Part shown: one piece after another, positions 7,824 to 17,873 of the stretch
Position numbering within the stretch: position 1 is the first letter of the stretch
How the letters are laid out: each line of letters begins with the position of its first letter
From: Bog-473 sp963745175
GTDB lineage: Bacteria; Actinomycetota; Acidimicrobiia; Acidimicrobiales; RAAP-2
Assembly: GCA_963745175.1 (NCBI GenBank)
Contig: CAVUWK010000013.1
Coordinates: 62,001-126,000, forward strand
Direction of reading: 5' to 3'
Length of the DNA: 64,000 nucleotides
Program-made: the position numbers and the translations under genes
The notes under the pieces: generated by a model
The model's input: only the letters and a program-made list of their open reading frames with translations
What the model was told of the DNA's origin: nothing
The model's database searches: none

Positions 7824-7897
7824 CCAGAGCCGGTCGGGGGCAGTAGCGACATGGATGGGTACCGCGGGGACCGTTCGTCCTTGTGCCGGCCGTTCAG

Positions 7898-7921
7898 GAC
7901 CATATGGTTTAACCTATGGTC
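7898..7921 (+). promoter_or_regulatory. Operator and promoter of the second RHH/MazF operon
   Basis: The dyad reads GACCATA (7898-7904), GGTT (7906-7909), T, AACC (7911-7914), TATGGTC (7915-7921). It is symmetrical apart from one extra T at 7905. A -10 hexamer TATGGT (7903-7908) lies within it, 7 bases before ATG 7916, so the dyad covers both promoter and start codon. No Shine-Dalgarno sequence is present. Confidence 0.6.
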
Positions 7922-8167
7922 ATGGCCAGAAGGGAAGTCCTCGTGCAGCTCGACGACGAACTCGTGAAGCGCCTCGACGATTTGGCGGCGGAGCAGGGCA
8001 CCAATCGCTCCGAGCTGTTGCGCCGTGGCGCACTGGCGGTGCTGACGGCCGCCGAATTGGAGTCCGCCGACAGACAGCTCCAAGCCGCCTACCGCCGCCA
8101 GCCCCAAAGTCCCGCTCTTGTGGAGGCTGCGACGCGGTTGGCCGCGTCCACCGCGCCGGAGTGGTAG
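7916..8167 (+). CDS. Ribbon-helix-helix antitoxin (CopG/MazE-like)
   Basis: The 83-residue protein contains REVLVQLDDELVKRLDDLA and GTNRSELLRRGALAVL, a ribbon-helix-helix domain in the first 45 residues. Its C-terminal tail ends in APEW. ATG 7916 and ATG 7922 are both possible starts; 7916 is favoured by its spacing from the -10. The stop overlaps the toxin start by seven bases. Confidence 0.82.
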   Translation: MVMARREVLVQLDDELVKRLDDLAAEQGTNRSELLRRGALAVLTAAELESADRQLQAAYRRQPQSPALVEAATRLAASTAPEW

Positions 8168-8484
8168 CCCGAGGCGACGTGGTCTGGGCAGATCTCGGAG
8201 GTCAGGCCGGTCGGCGTCCCGTCTGCGTGTTGACCAGGAATGCGGCCATTGAGGTCCTCGCGGCTGTCACGTGCGCGCCGGTGACGCGGACGATCCGCGG
8301 CATTCGCTCGGAGGTCGAGGTGGGATCTGGCGAGGGGTTGCCGGCGACGAGCGTGATCAATTGCGACAACCTGATCACCGTGTCGAAGAGCGTGCTCCAT
8401 GACCGGCCAGTAGGCCGACTGAGCCGATCGAAGCGAGCCGAAGTCGACCGGGCGCTGCGCTACGCGCTCGACATCGCGTACTGA
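8161..8484 (+). CDS. mazF: MazF/PemK-type endoribonuclease toxin
   Basis: The 107-residue product reads VVARGDVVWADLGGQAGRRP then VCVLTRNAA, with the conserved CAPVTRTIRGIRSEVEVG block and a C-terminal helix RAEVDRALRYALDIAY. These are MazF-family landmarks. It shares the VTRT-RGI block with the MazF at 6543 and is probably a distant paralogue. GTG 8161 overlaps the antitoxin gene. Confidence 0.86.
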   Translation: MVARGDVVWADLGGQAGRRPVCVLTRNAAIEVLAAVTCAPVTRTIRGIRSEVEVGSGEGLPATSVINCDNLITVSKSVLHDRPVGRLSRSKRAEVDRALRYALDIAY

Positions 8485-8532
8485 GACGACTCCTTCGGTG
8501 TCGGTCGGGCACCCGGAGGCACGCCGGCCTCC

Positions 8533-9940
8533 TCAATTGCCAGGTGGACGGTTGAAGACGTCGGGGCCGAACGGAGCGAGTCCCGGGGCTGCGGCGAAGC
8601 CGAGATGGCCGAGGCCGTCCGTCCCTCCACTCGTCAGTCCCAGCAGGTCCTCGTAGCTCCGGAGCGCCGAGTAGTGGTTGTAGGGCGTGGAGTCGACGCT
8701 CCCGGGCTCGATGTACTTGGCGTTGAGCAGGACGGCCCCGATCCTCCCACCGCCCGGGTCGGCGCCCGGGGTGGTCGGCCCGGCGCCGAGCAGAGGGGAG
8801 AAGCCGGGGAAGGCCCAATCCGGTCCGGGTTGTTCGTTGCAACATGCCGTGGTGTCGAAGAGGCTGCCTTCGTCGAAGGTCACGACCACGAGCATCTGGC
8901 CGGTCTTGTAGGCCTGCGAGGCGAGGATGAGCGGCATGTAGTGCTTGAGCCAGAGGTCGGCCCCGACGAGCCCGCCGGTCTTGCCGCCTTCCACGTTCGT
9001 GCCGGCGCAGGTTGCGTCGTGCCCGTCGTCGCAGAGGTTGGGCGTGACGAACCCGAAGCGCGGCGTGGTCTCGATCTTCGAGAGGTCGGTGGCGAGATGC
9101 CCCGAGAACGTGTCCGGAAGCTGGGTGTGGTTGAACGTGCTCGGCGTGCCCACGGTCAGCGACCCGAGGGGCACGACGTTGGTGTCGCACTCGGCGGTGT
9201 TGTCGATGATGGAGTGGAAGAACATGAAGGGGTTGTGCCGGGTGGTGTACTGGTCGGTCGCCGCGGCGCTCTCGGTGCTGTCGGTGCCTCCCAGAGTCGG
9301 GTGCGCACAGTCAGTCCCGCCGAGCGGGTCGGCCACGCCACCGTCGCGCGTCGGGTCGTTGCCCATGCTCTCGGCGTATTCGCGCCACGAGGCCACGTGC
9401 GTGACCGGGTTGGGCGGATAGGCGGCGTCGAGCTGGTTGGCGATGGTGGGTGCCCCGGCCGTGGTGGCCGTGGGCGCAGGGTACACGCAGCCGTTGCCGT
9501 CGACCTGCCCCGGGTAGAGGGAATTGTTCGGGTCGTTCGTTCCCGGGGTCGACGTTCACGTACTGGCCGGAGAGGCCGCCGCTCGTCAGTGCCAGGCAGT
9601 CCGAGTCGGTCATCTTCGTGGGGGCCTGGCCGGAGATCTGCGCGATGTAGTTGTCCAGGCTCACATGGCCGATGGCGTCGTAGTTCTGGAGCAGCTCGCC
9701 CTCGGGGAGCAGCGTGCCGTTGAGATAGGTGGCGACCGAGTTCGGCCCGAACGTGCTGGAGAAGCTCTCGTTCTCGAGGTCGATCACCAGGACGTGGTTG
9801 ATCGTTCCCGCCGGGAGGGCGGCCCGGAGCACCGGGCTCGGGTGATCTGCGCCCGCCGAGGCCTGGCCGAGCGTGGCGGCCCCGACTGCCATCACGGCCA
9901 AGACGGCGCAGGCCAGCACGTTTGATCTCATTCGCTTCAC
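8533..9940 (-). CDS. Secreted phosphoesterase (AcpA / phospholipase C-like family), one frameshift
   Basis: The protein carries a signal peptide (MRSNVLACAVLAVMAVGAA, then TLGQASAGA) and the phosphoesterase-family opening HVLVIDLENESFSSTFG. Later blocks are GHVSLDNYIAQISGQ, FFHSIIDN, VVVTFDEGS and NHYSALRSYEDLLG. Members hydrolyse phosphate esters outside the cell. Near 9525-9540 the frame breaks: removing one A restores DPGTNDPNNSLYPGQVDGNG and gives a 468-residue enzyme. GTG 9940 is chosen because GGAGG precedes it by 6 bases. It is divergent from the LysR gene, which may control it. Confidence 0.78.
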
Positions 9941-10054
9941 GGAGGACCTCCTGGTAAAGGGATTGCCCATGGCGCGATCTGGCGACCGAAAGGGCTGCCA
10001 GAGAGGAGACCATCAACCAGGGGCCGCGACAAGCCCTCTTCTCGCTATGGAACC

Positions 10055-10060
10055 TATGCT
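10055..10060 (+). promoter_or_regulatory. -10 hexamer of the LysR gene (leaderless)
   Basis: TATGCT lies 8 bases before the ATG at 10069 and there is no Shine-Dalgarno sequence, so transcription probably starts at or near the A of the ATG. No clear -35 was recognised. Confidence 0.45.
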
Positions 10061-10068
10061 CTCCGGGC

Positions 10069-11001
10069 ATGAACGTGCAGCAGTTGCGCTACCTCGTCGC
10101 CGTCAGCGACTCCGGCTCGGTGAGCGCCGCCGCCCGCTCGCTCCACGTCACACAACCGGTGATCTCCCGTTCGATCCGCGCCTTCGAGACCGAGCACGGC
10201 ATCACCTTGTTCGCTCTGTCCGGTCGGCGGCTCGTCCCGACCGACGCGGGCGCCGCCGTCGTGGAGTCCGCCCGCGGGGCCCTGGCCGCCATCGACGCGG
10301 TGGGCCAGACGGCTCGGGCGGCCGGGGACCAGGTGCAACTGTCCATTGCCGCGACACCCACGAACGGGTTGCTTCTCACGCCGGCGCTCAGCGATCTCGG
10401 TCGCTGCATGCCCGATCTCGAAATCAGGGTCTGCCGAGCAAGCGACAGCGACGATGTCCTGCGCCGGGTCCAAACCGGGTCAGCCGAAGTCGGCTTCGGC
10501 GAGTTGACCTCCTCGGTGGACGATCGCCATCTGACCTCGAGACCGGTCGCCGAGGTGGAGGTCGTGCTGGTGTCCCCGCTCGGTTCAGAGCTCCCTGTTG
10601 CGGTGTCGTGGGACGAGGTGCTGAGCCAGCCGCTGATCCTGCCACCGGCCGGCTCCGGACGTCGTCAGCACTTCGACGACATGGCCGCCAGAGGGACAAC
10701 GACACCTCCCCATGCGTCGTTCGTCATCGAAGAACGGGGTTCTTGGATCGCGGCCGCTCAGGCCGGCATGGGATCCTTCCTCTCCTACCGGCCTGTCGTG
10801 ACCGGTTTGGAACGAATCGAGATCAGGCCGTTCAAACCGGCGCACTTTGCCACCGTCGGTTTCATTCATCGCGTCGGGCGACTCTCGCCGGCGGCAACTC
10901 GGCTCATGGACCTGGCGCGGCGACGCGCACGCCGGCTCTTCGTCGGTGCCCGCTGCGTGAAAGTCGGTCGAGGCCCCCGGCCGGCGACGACCGACGGCTG
11001 A
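10069..11001 (+). CDS. LysR-family transcriptional regulator
   Basis: The 310-residue protein has the winged helix-turn-helix at residues 1-60 (MNVQQLRYLVAVSDSGSVSA, HVTQPVISRSIRAFE). A linker helix follows, then a periplasmic-binding-like effector domain (QLSIAATPTNG, SAEVGFGELTS, VVLVSPLGSELPVAVSWDE). It may regulate the divergently transcribed phosphoesterase, since LysR regulators often act on the adjacent divergent gene. The ligand cannot be inferred. Confidence 0.9.
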   Translation: MNVQQLRYLVAVSDSGSVSAAARSLHVTQPVISRSIRAFETEHGITLFALSGRRLVPTDAGAAVVESARGALAAIDAVGQTARAAGDQVQLSIAATPTNGLLLTPALSDLGRCMPDLEIRVCRASDSDDVLRRVQTGSAEVGFGELTSSVDDRHLTSRPVAEVEVVLVSPLGSELPVAVSWDEVLSQPLILPPAGSGRRQHFDDMAARGTTTPPHASFVIEERGSWIAAAQAGMGSFLSYRPVVTGLERIEIRPFKPAHFATVGFIHRVGRLSPAATRLMDLARRRARRLFVGARCVKVGRGPRPATTDG

Positions 11002-11014
11002 GCAGGTCCTGAAC

Positions 11015-11040
11015 CCGAAGGGTCGTCCAGTACCCTTGGG
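11015..11040 (+). terminator. Weak hairpin after the LysR gene
   Basis: AAGGGT (11018-11023) can pair with ACCCTT (11032-11037), and CC/GG pairs extend the stem past one mismatch. No T-run follows, so termination strength is doubtful. The hexamer TACCCT (11031-11036) in the same place could be a -10 for thrS. Confidence 0.3.
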
Positions 11041-11111
11041 CCAACGAACGGTGTCCGGAGCAGGAGCGTGAGCGGTTCGCGATCCGCCGGCTGAGCAGGA
11101 AAGGGTGCACG

Positions 11112-13110
11112 ATGCCAGGCGTCATCTCGGTTGGTCTTCCCGACGGCTCGACGCGGGAGCTGACTGAGGGCACGACGGGCATCGAGCTGGCCCAGTCCAT
11201 CGGGTCCCGCCTGGCCAAGGCGGCCGTCGTCGCGACCGTGGACGGCCGGGAGGTGGACCTGGAGTCGAAGCTGCCCGACGGGCGCGCAGGTGGCCATCGT
11301 CACCGGGGACTCCGAGGCCGGCCGGGAGGTGCTGCGCCACTCGACGGCGCACGTGCTGGCGCAGGCGGTGCGGCGGCTCTGGCCCGGCGCCAAGTACGCC
11401 ATCGGTCCGGTGATCGAGAACGGCTTCTACTACGACTTCGAGCTGCCGGGCGGGGCCCACTTCAGCGACGACGACCTCGACCGGATCGACGCCGAGATGC
11501 GGGCCATCATCAAGGAGGACCAGCCCTTCGAGCGCCACGAGCACACGTTGGAGGAAGGGCTCGAGATCTTCGCCGACCAGCCCTTCAAGGAGGAGATCAT
11601 CAACGCGGTCGGGTCGGGCGCCGACGAGGTCGACGCCGCCGGCACGGTGGTCAGCACCTACCGCAACTCCGACGCGTTCATCGACCTGTGCCGCGGGCCG
11701 CACGTGCCCTCGACGGGCCGGCTGGGCCATTTCAGGCTCATGCGGGTCGCCGGCGCCTACTGGCGGGGCGACGAGAAGCGCGAGCAGCTGCAGCGGATCT
11801 ACGGGACGGCCTGGGAGTCCGAGAAGGCGCTCGCCGCCTACCTGCACCAGCTGGAGGAGGCCGAGCGGCGCGACCACCGCAAGCTCGGCGCGGAGCTCGA
11901 CCTCTTCAGCTTCCCCGAGGAGATCGGCTCGGGGCTCGCCGTGTTCCACCCCAAGGGGGGGACCATCCGCCGGCTGATGGAGGACTACTCGCGCCAGCGC
12001 CACGTGGAAGCGGGCTACGACTTCGTCAACTCGCCGCACATCACCAAGAGCGCGCTCTTCGAGGAGTCGGGCCACCTGGACTGGTTCGGCGAGGCCATGT
12101 TCCCGCCGATGGAGCTCGACGGCGGGCAGCAGTACTACCTCAAGCCGATGAACTGCCCCTTCCACATCCTCGTGTACCGGAGCCACCAGCGCTCCTACCG
12201 CGAGCTGCCGATGCGGCTCTTCGAGTTCGGGACGGTCTACCGCTACGAGAAGTCGGGCGTGCTGCAGGGCCTGACCCGGGTGCGGGGCATGACCCAGGAC
12301 GACGCCCACATCTTCTGCACCCCCGAGCAGATGGACGCGGAGCTCGTCCGCACGCTGCGCTTCGTCCTCGACCTGCTGCGCGACTACGGGCTCAACGACT
12401 TCTACCTGGAGCTGTCGACCAAGCCGCCCGGCAAGGGGGTCGGGTCCGACGAGGAGTGGGAGATCGCCACCGAGGCCTTGCGCACCACGGCCCTCGAAAT
12501 GGGGCTCGAGCTCGTCATGGACGAGGGCGGCGGCGCCTTCTACGGCCCCAAGATCTCGGTGCAGGCCCGCGACGCCATCGGCCGCACCTGGCAGATGTCG
12601 ACGGTGCAGCTCGACTTCCAATTGCCGCACCGCTTCGGGCTCGAGTACATCGGCGCGGACAACCAGCGCCACCAGCCGATCATGATCCACCGGGCGCTGT
12701 TCGGGTCGGTGGAGCGGTTCATGGCCGTGCTCATCGAGCACTACGCCGGTGCGCTGCCGACCTGGTTGAGCCCCGAGCAGGTGCGGGTCATCCCGGTGAC
12801 CGACGCGCACGCCGAGTACGCGCGGTCCGTGGCCGACGCCTGCGCGGCCGCGGGCCTCCGGGCCACCGTCGACGGCAGCGGCGAGAAGATGGGCGCGCTG
12901 ATCCGCCGGGCCAAGCTGGCGAAGATCCCGTACGTGCTCGTCGTGGGCGACCAGGACGTCGGGGCCGGTACCGTGGGCGTGAACCGGCGGAGCTGGACGA
13001 CCAGGCCCGAACACGGCGTGCCCCTGGCCGACCTGGTGGCCGAGGTGGTCGACGAGGTGGACCGCAAGGGCCTGCCCGAGGACCGGGCGCCCGCCGCGGC
13101 GAGCGCGTGA
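11112..13110 (+). CDS. thrS: Threonyl-tRNA synthetase, one frameshift near 11280
   Basis: The enzyme charges tRNA-Thr. The TGS domain occupies about residues 1-60 (VGLPDGSTRELTEGTTG). It is followed by the editing domain with RHSTAHVLAQAVRRLWPG and the class II catalytic core (KPMNCPFHILVYRSHQRSYR, GLTRVRGMTQDDAHIFC, MIHRALFGSVERF). The anticodon-binding domain (VRVIPVTDAHAEYAR) comes last. Reading breaks at GGG 11280-11282; deleting one G restores LPDGAQVAIVTGDSEAG and a normal length of about 665 residues. Because thrS is essential, this is almost certainly a sequence error. In M. tuberculosis thrS heads the same gene string as the HIT, pgsA, patA and pimA genes. Confidence 0.92.
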
Positions 13111-13129
13111 GCGGGCGGCGGGCCGCGCC

Positions 13130-13651
13130 GTGAGCCTCGAGCACCTCTGGGCCGGGTGGCGCCGCCCCTACATCGTGGAGGCGACGGCCCGGGAACGCGC
13201 CGGCAGGCCGACGCACGACGAGGCCGACTGTGTCTTCTGCCGCCTGGCGGAAAGCGGTCCGCCCTCCGAGGACAACCTCGTGGTGTGGCGCGGCGAGGCG
13301 ACCTTCGTCGTCATGAACGCCTACCCCTACGCCAGCGGGCACGTGCTCGTCCTGCCCCTGCGCCATGTCGAGGCGTTGGCCGACCTGACCGCCGACGAAT
13401 CCGCCGGGCTGTGGGCGGCCACGCAGGCGGCGGTGGCCGCGATCGAGGTCGCGTTCGAGCCCGACGGCCACAACATGGGGGCCAACCTCGGCCGGGCAGC
13501 CGGGGCGGGGTTGCCGGGCCACCTCCACCTCCACGTCCTGCCCCGCTGGTCGGGCGACACCAACTTCATGACCGCGGTGGCCGACACCCGCGTCCTGCCC
13601 GAGACGCTGCAGCTGTCCTGGAAGAGGCTCACCGACGCCTGGCCCCCGTAG
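13130..13651 (+). CDS. HIT-family hydrolase, AP4A phosphorylase-like
   Basis: The 173-residue protein carries the histidine-triad signature in GLPGHLHLHVLPRW and the upstream block DCVFCRLAE, whose cysteines suggest a metal site. NAYPYASGHVLVLPLRHVE is the substrate-binding half. The M. tuberculosis protein at the equivalent position (Rv2613c) cleaves diadenosine tetraphosphate, so the same reaction is likely. The GTG start lies 20 bases after the thrS stop. It marks the left side of the split in the ancestral thrS-HIT-pgsA-patA-pimA string. Confidence 0.88.
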   Translation: MSLEHLWAGWRRPYIVEATARERAGRPTHDEADCVFCRLAESGPPSEDNLVVWRGEATFVVMNAYPYASGHVLVLPLRHVEALADLTADESAGLWAATQAAVAAIEVAFEPDGHNMGANLGRAAGAGLPGHLHLHVLPRWSGDTNFMTAVADTRVLPETLQLSWKRLTDAWPP

Positions 13652-13781
13652 CGCTCCGCCGCCGCCCGAGGGGCCCGGGGAAGGAGCGGGCGCGGTCGGC
13701 ACGCGCCCCGGCGAGCATCTTGCTGCGGGCGAGGGCGACCAGGGCACGACGGCCGGCGGACCCGCCACCCCGCCGTTGCCC

Positions 13782-14903
13782 GTGGCCCGTCGGCGTGTCG
13801 CCGCGCGCTGCGCAAGGCGTGGCCGGCGACGCGCGTCGTCATCGGCTTCGGCCTCGTCGGCGTCGCGGTGTGGGTGCTCTCCTCGAAGAGCTCGGAGCTG
13901 CAGTGGCTTCAGCACCATCTTCCGGAACTTCGACTGGTGGTGGGTCGCGCCGGCGGTGGTCGCCGAGATCGCCTCCTACTTCTGCTTTGCCGCCATGCAG
14001 TTCGAGCTCCTCAAGGCGGGCCACCTGCGCGCGCCCTGGACGCCGCTGGTCAAGCTGACGTTCGCGTCGCAGGCCATCACCAACTCGCTGCCCATCGGCA
14101 ACGCGGTCGCCTCGGTCTACGGGTTCCGCTGGTTCCGGCGCTTCGGCGCCGACAACACGCTGGCCGTGTGGGCCCTTGCGGGGACGCTGGTGGCCGCGGT
14201 GGTGAGCCTGTCGCTGGTCGCCATCGTGGGGTTGGGCGTGGCGACCCAGGAGGGCGCCTCCCTCGACCTGGTGCCCGTCCTCATCGGCACCTTCGTCGTC
14301 ACGCTGGGCATCGGGTCGCTCTTCGTCTACGAGCGCCCTCTCCACGCGGTGCTGTACTGGGCCCTCAAACTGTCGGTGGCGGTCACCGGGCGGCCCCGGG
14401 GCGACACCGTCGCGCTCATCGGGCGCATCACCGCCTGGATGACCGCCGTGCGCCTCGACTGGGGCCAGATCGGGCGCATCGTCACCTGGGGCGCGATCAA
14501 CTGGATCCTCGACTGCACCTGCTTCGCCATGATGTTCCTGGCCCTCGACGTGCCCATCCCGTGGAAGGGCCTGCTGCTCGCCTACGGCGCCGGCCAGCTG
14601 GCCGCCTCGCTGCCCATCACGCCCGGGGGACTCGGCGTTGTGGAGGGCTCCATCACGGTGGCGCTGGTGGCCTTCGGTGGCCCGGAGGCCAGCACGGCCT
14701 ACGCGGTGCTGCTGTACCGGATCATCAGCTTCTGGATGATCCTGGTGATCGGGTGGCTCTTCATCGGCCAGCTCGCGCTGCAGGTCCGCCGCGGGCGCTG
14801 GACCCGACAGGCCCTCGCCAGCGAGGTCGAGGCCGGGCCGGAGGCCTACGGGCCGGCGGTGGCCGACGGGCCGGCCGTTGTCGAACGAGCGGTGGCCGAA
14901 TGA
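13782..14903 (+). CDS. YbhN / LPG-synthase-like multi-pass membrane protein, frameshifted N-terminus
   Basis: This is an integral membrane protein of the YbhN/UPF0104 family (lysyl-phosphatidylglycerol synthase transmembrane region, often called flippase-like). It has about eight hydrophobic segments. Family blocks are FASQAITNSLPIGNAVASVY, AYGAGQLAASLPITPGGLG and VVEGSITVALVAFGG. The N-terminal helix (ATRVVIGFGLVGVAVWVLSS) lies one frame away and must join STIFRNFDWWWVAPAVVAE near 13900-13915. A second change of frame near 13800 is needed to reach a GTG start, so the start is uncertain. The role is probably lipid or glycolipid handling; the substrate is unknown. Confidence 0.75.
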   Translation: MARRRVAARCARRGRRRASSSASASSASRCGCSPRRARSCSGFSTIFRNFDWWWVAPAVVAEIASYFCFAAMQFELLKAGHLRAPWTPLVKLTFASQAITNSLPIGNAVASVYGFRWFRRFGADNTLAVWALAGTLVAAVVSLSLVAIVGLGVATQEGASLDLVPVLIGTFVVTLGIGSLFVYERPLHAVLYWALKLSVAVTGRPRGDTVALIGRITAWMTAVRLDWGQIGRIVTWGAINWILDCTCFAMMFLALDVPIPWKGLLLAYGAGQLAASLPITPGGLGVVEGSITVALVAFGGPEASTAYAVLLYRIISFWMILVIGWLFIGQLALQVRRGRWTRQALASEVEAGPEAYGPAVADGPAVVERAVAE

Positions 14904-15328
14904 ACCGGTTCCGTACCCGGGCCACTGCCCTGGCCGCCGGGCTCGTCCTGGCGGCGTCGCTGCTCGTGTCGTGCTCGTCCGCCCGCAGCGACCTCGGCAC
15001 GACAGACGAGTCCTGCTACCTGGCCCTGCCGACGGCGGCCAAGGCGGTCGGCCCGCACGCCCACCTGCAGGGCGTGCGCAAGTTCAGCTTCGGCAGCCTC
15101 CACGGCATGGCGCCGCGGCTCTACGACGCGCTGGCCCAAGACGTGACCAACAAGCAGTCGGTCTGCCTGGCCGCCTACACCGGCCACTTCACGTCCGCGG
15201 GGGTCTCGAAGCCGCTCGGTCGCCCCTCCGGCGCGCAGGCGGTCGCGGTGGTGACGACGCCGGGCAACCGGCTGCTGGGCACCTTGATCATCCCCAAGCT
15301 CCCGGTGCGGTTCCAGCATCTGTTCTGA
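14900..15328 (+). CDS. Putative lipoprotein
   Basis: The 142-residue product has a type II signal peptide ending in a lipobox (AASLLVSC), with the lipid-bearing Cys about 24 residues from the start. The mature part contains CYLALPTAAKAVG and VCLAAYTGHFTSAG and no family that I recognise; two cysteines could form a disulphide. Its ATG overlaps the stop of the membrane-protein gene by four bases, so the pair is translationally coupled and may work together at the membrane. Confidence 0.7.
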   Translation: MNRFRTRATALAAGLVLAASLLVSCSSARSDLGTTDESCYLALPTAAKAVGPHAHLQGVRKFSFGSLHGMAPRLYDALAQDVTNKQSVCLAAYTGHFTSAGVSKPLGRPSGAQAVAVVTTPGNRLLGTLIIPKLPVRFQHLF

Positions 15329-15501
15329 CAACTCTTCCGACAACGCCCGCACAATTCGGCGGCCGACTTTCGGCCGGGAAGGAGTGCGTCGAGGTCGGCC
15401 CTGACCCTCGCGACGACCAACCGGCACCGTATATTGGGCCGCCGTGGCGGTTCACCGGGGCAAGGTAGCGGTGCTGACGCCTACTTCTTTCACTGCTGGT
15501 C

Positions 15502-17734
15502 GTGGTGGTGGCGGCTGCCATCGGCGGCGCGCTGGCCGGCACCCACCCCTCGGGGACACCGGTGGTCGACGAGATCTACGCCGCGCTGTTCGCCGCCGCC
15601 GTCACCTGGGCCGCCGCCCGCGCCCCCCGGGGGACGCTCCTGTGGCTGGGCGTGTTGGTCGTGGTGATGAGCCGGAGCTGGCTGTTCGTCCCGGCGCTCG
15701 CCACGCTGGGGCTCGCCTTCGGCGGCGTCTTCCCCCGCCGGCCCAACCCGCTCCTCGGCGCGCTCACCGGCGCGCTCGGCGTGCAGGTCGTGCTGCGCTG
15801 GCCCTCGCTCGGCTTCCACGGCGCCACCGCGCTGGTGGCCCTGGCGGCGACCGGACCGTGCCTGGTGGCCGCCGTGCGCACCCTGTCACGACCGGCCCGG
15901 CGCCGGGTGGTCTGGAGCGCATTCGGCCTCCTCGCTCTCGCCGTTGTCGTGTCGATCCCGGCCGCCGTGGCCGCCTACATGGCCCACTCCCAGGTGAGCC
16001 AGGGGATCAACGAGGCGGAGGGCGCCCTCGGGTCGATCAGCAACGGGGTGACCACGGCGGGCGCGGCGCAGCTCCGGGTGGCGAACGCCGACTTCGCCTC
16101 CGCCGCGAACCGGACGGACAGCTGGTGGACGGCCGGTGCCCGGCTGGTGCCGGTGGTGGCCCAGCAGCGCCAGGCCGTCGGCACGGCCTCGGCGGTGGCG
16201 CGGGACGTGACCGCCGTCGCGGCGAACCAGGCGGCGGGCATCCACTACTCGCAGCTCCGCTACTCCGACGGGCGCTTCGACCTCGGCCGGGTCAGCGCCC
16301 TCGCCGGGCCGATCAACGTGGTCAGCGGCCAGCTGACGGGCGCCGCGGCGCAGCTCCGGACCCTGCAGTCCGGATGGCTGCTCGAGCCGGTGCAGTCCCG
16401 CTTGGCCCAGCTGGACTCCCAGGTCACCCGGGCCCAGTCCAGCGCCTCGCTGGCCGCGCAGCTGGTGCAGGTCGCGCCCTCGCTCCTCGGGGGCGACGGC
16501 GTCCACCACTACTTCGTCGCCTTCATGACGCCCGCCGAGAGCCGCGGCCTGGACGGGCTGATCGCCTCCTACGGCGAGCTGACGGCCGACCAGGGACACC
16601 TCACGTTGACCCGGTCGGGTGACATCTCCGACCTGAACAACGCGCTGGCTGCGGCCGGCGGTGGCCACCTGACCGGGCCCGCCGACTACCTGGCCCGCTA
16701 CGGCGCCTTCAACCCCCAGAACCGCTTCCAGGACCTGAGCTACGCCCCCGACCTGCCGACCGTGGCCGGCGTCATCAAGCAGCTCTACCCGCAGGCGGGT
16801 GGCGGCCCCATCGACGGCGTCCTGGCTCTCGACCCCTACGGGCTGGCCGCCTTGATCGGTCTCACCGGGCCGATCGAGGTGCCCGGGCTGGGCGAGTTGA
16901 CCTCAGCCAATGCCGCCAACGAGCTGATCGAGGGCCAGTACCTCACCTTCGCACCCAGCCAGCAGAGCGCGGTGCACGACTACCTGCAAGATGCGCTGCG
17001 GATCGAGTTCCACCAGCTGACCAGCGGATCGCTGCCCGGCCCACGTGCGCTGTCCGAGGCGCTGGACTCCGGACGTCCGTCAGGGGCGTATCCAGTTCTG
17101 GAGCTTCGACAAGTCGGATCAGCCCGTGCTCCGCCGCCTCGGCCTCGCCGGCACCTTTCCGGCCGCAGGTGGGCACGATCTGTTGGCAGTGACCACCCAG
17201 AACGCGGCGAACAACAAGATCGACGCCTACCTGCAGCGTTCGATCTCCGATGCGGTCAACTACGACCCGGCCAACGGGGCCGTGGCGTCCAAAGTCACGA
17301 TCACGCTGCACAACGAGGCGTCCGCCCTCGGCGTCCCCAGCGAGGTGATCGGCAGCTATCCCGGCAGCGGGCTGCCGCCCGGCACCAACAGGACGTGGGT
17401 CACCCTCTACAGTCCGCTCGGGCTGCACGAGGCCACCGTCGGCGGCCTGCAGCAAGGGGTGACCGACAAGGCGGAGCTGGGTGTGCACGCCTACAGCGAG
17501 TACGTCGACATCCCTCCTGAGGGCAGCGTCACGCTGACCTTCGACCTCGTGGGGGTCACCACCCCGGGCTCGGGCTACCGGCTCACCGTGCACAACCAGC
17601 CGATGGTGCTGGCCGACCACGACACCGTGAGCGTCGACCCGGCTTCCGGGTGGACTGTCTCGGGGGCTGCCACATGGCTCCCGGGGGACGACGGCACAGT
17701 CGGTCACACTTTTCAGTTGCGTGGGAACGGCTAA
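15502..17734 (+). CDS. DUF4012-type membrane protein, one frameshift near 17085
   Basis: The protein of about 743 residues has several N-terminal membrane helices and then a large extracellular region. DUF4012-like blocks are DSWWTAGARLVPVVAQQRQA, FMTPAESRGLDGLIASYGEL, DLSYAPDLPTVAGVIKQLY and IDGVLALDPYGLAALIGLTG. Such proteins are common in actinobacterial cell-surface polysaccharide regions, but their function is unknown. The frame shifts by one base around GGACGTCCGTCAGG (about 17083-17095), after which GRIQFWSFDKSDQPVLRRLG continues the fold. A GTG at 15444 in another frame may be the true start if one more base is removed near 15490; otherwise GTG 15502 is the first start. Confidence 0.72.
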
Positions 17735-17758
17735 GGCCTAGTTTCGTCCTCAGCTGGC

Positions 17759-17790
17759 TCACAACAACCTGGTCACAACAACTTCACAAC
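17759..17790. repeat. Direct repeats of TCACAACAAC upstream of a surface-protein gene
   Basis: TCACAACAAC occurs at 17759-17768 and 17773-17782, and a shortened TCACAAC at 17784-17790. The block sits in an AT-richer 139-bp gap about 85 bp upstream of the next start codon, so it may bind an activator or repressor. Confidence 0.4.
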
Positions 17791-17873
17791 GGTCTTCTAT
17801 GACTTAAGCACCTGGTACCTCGGGCCCAATTCGTGTAACCTCAATATCTCAACATCAATCAGGAGGGCGCCTG

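Noticed and set aside
11002..11111. A T-box leader upstream of thrS
   Set aside because: The hairpin at 11015-11040 is short and there is no T-box consensus or antiterminator sequence.
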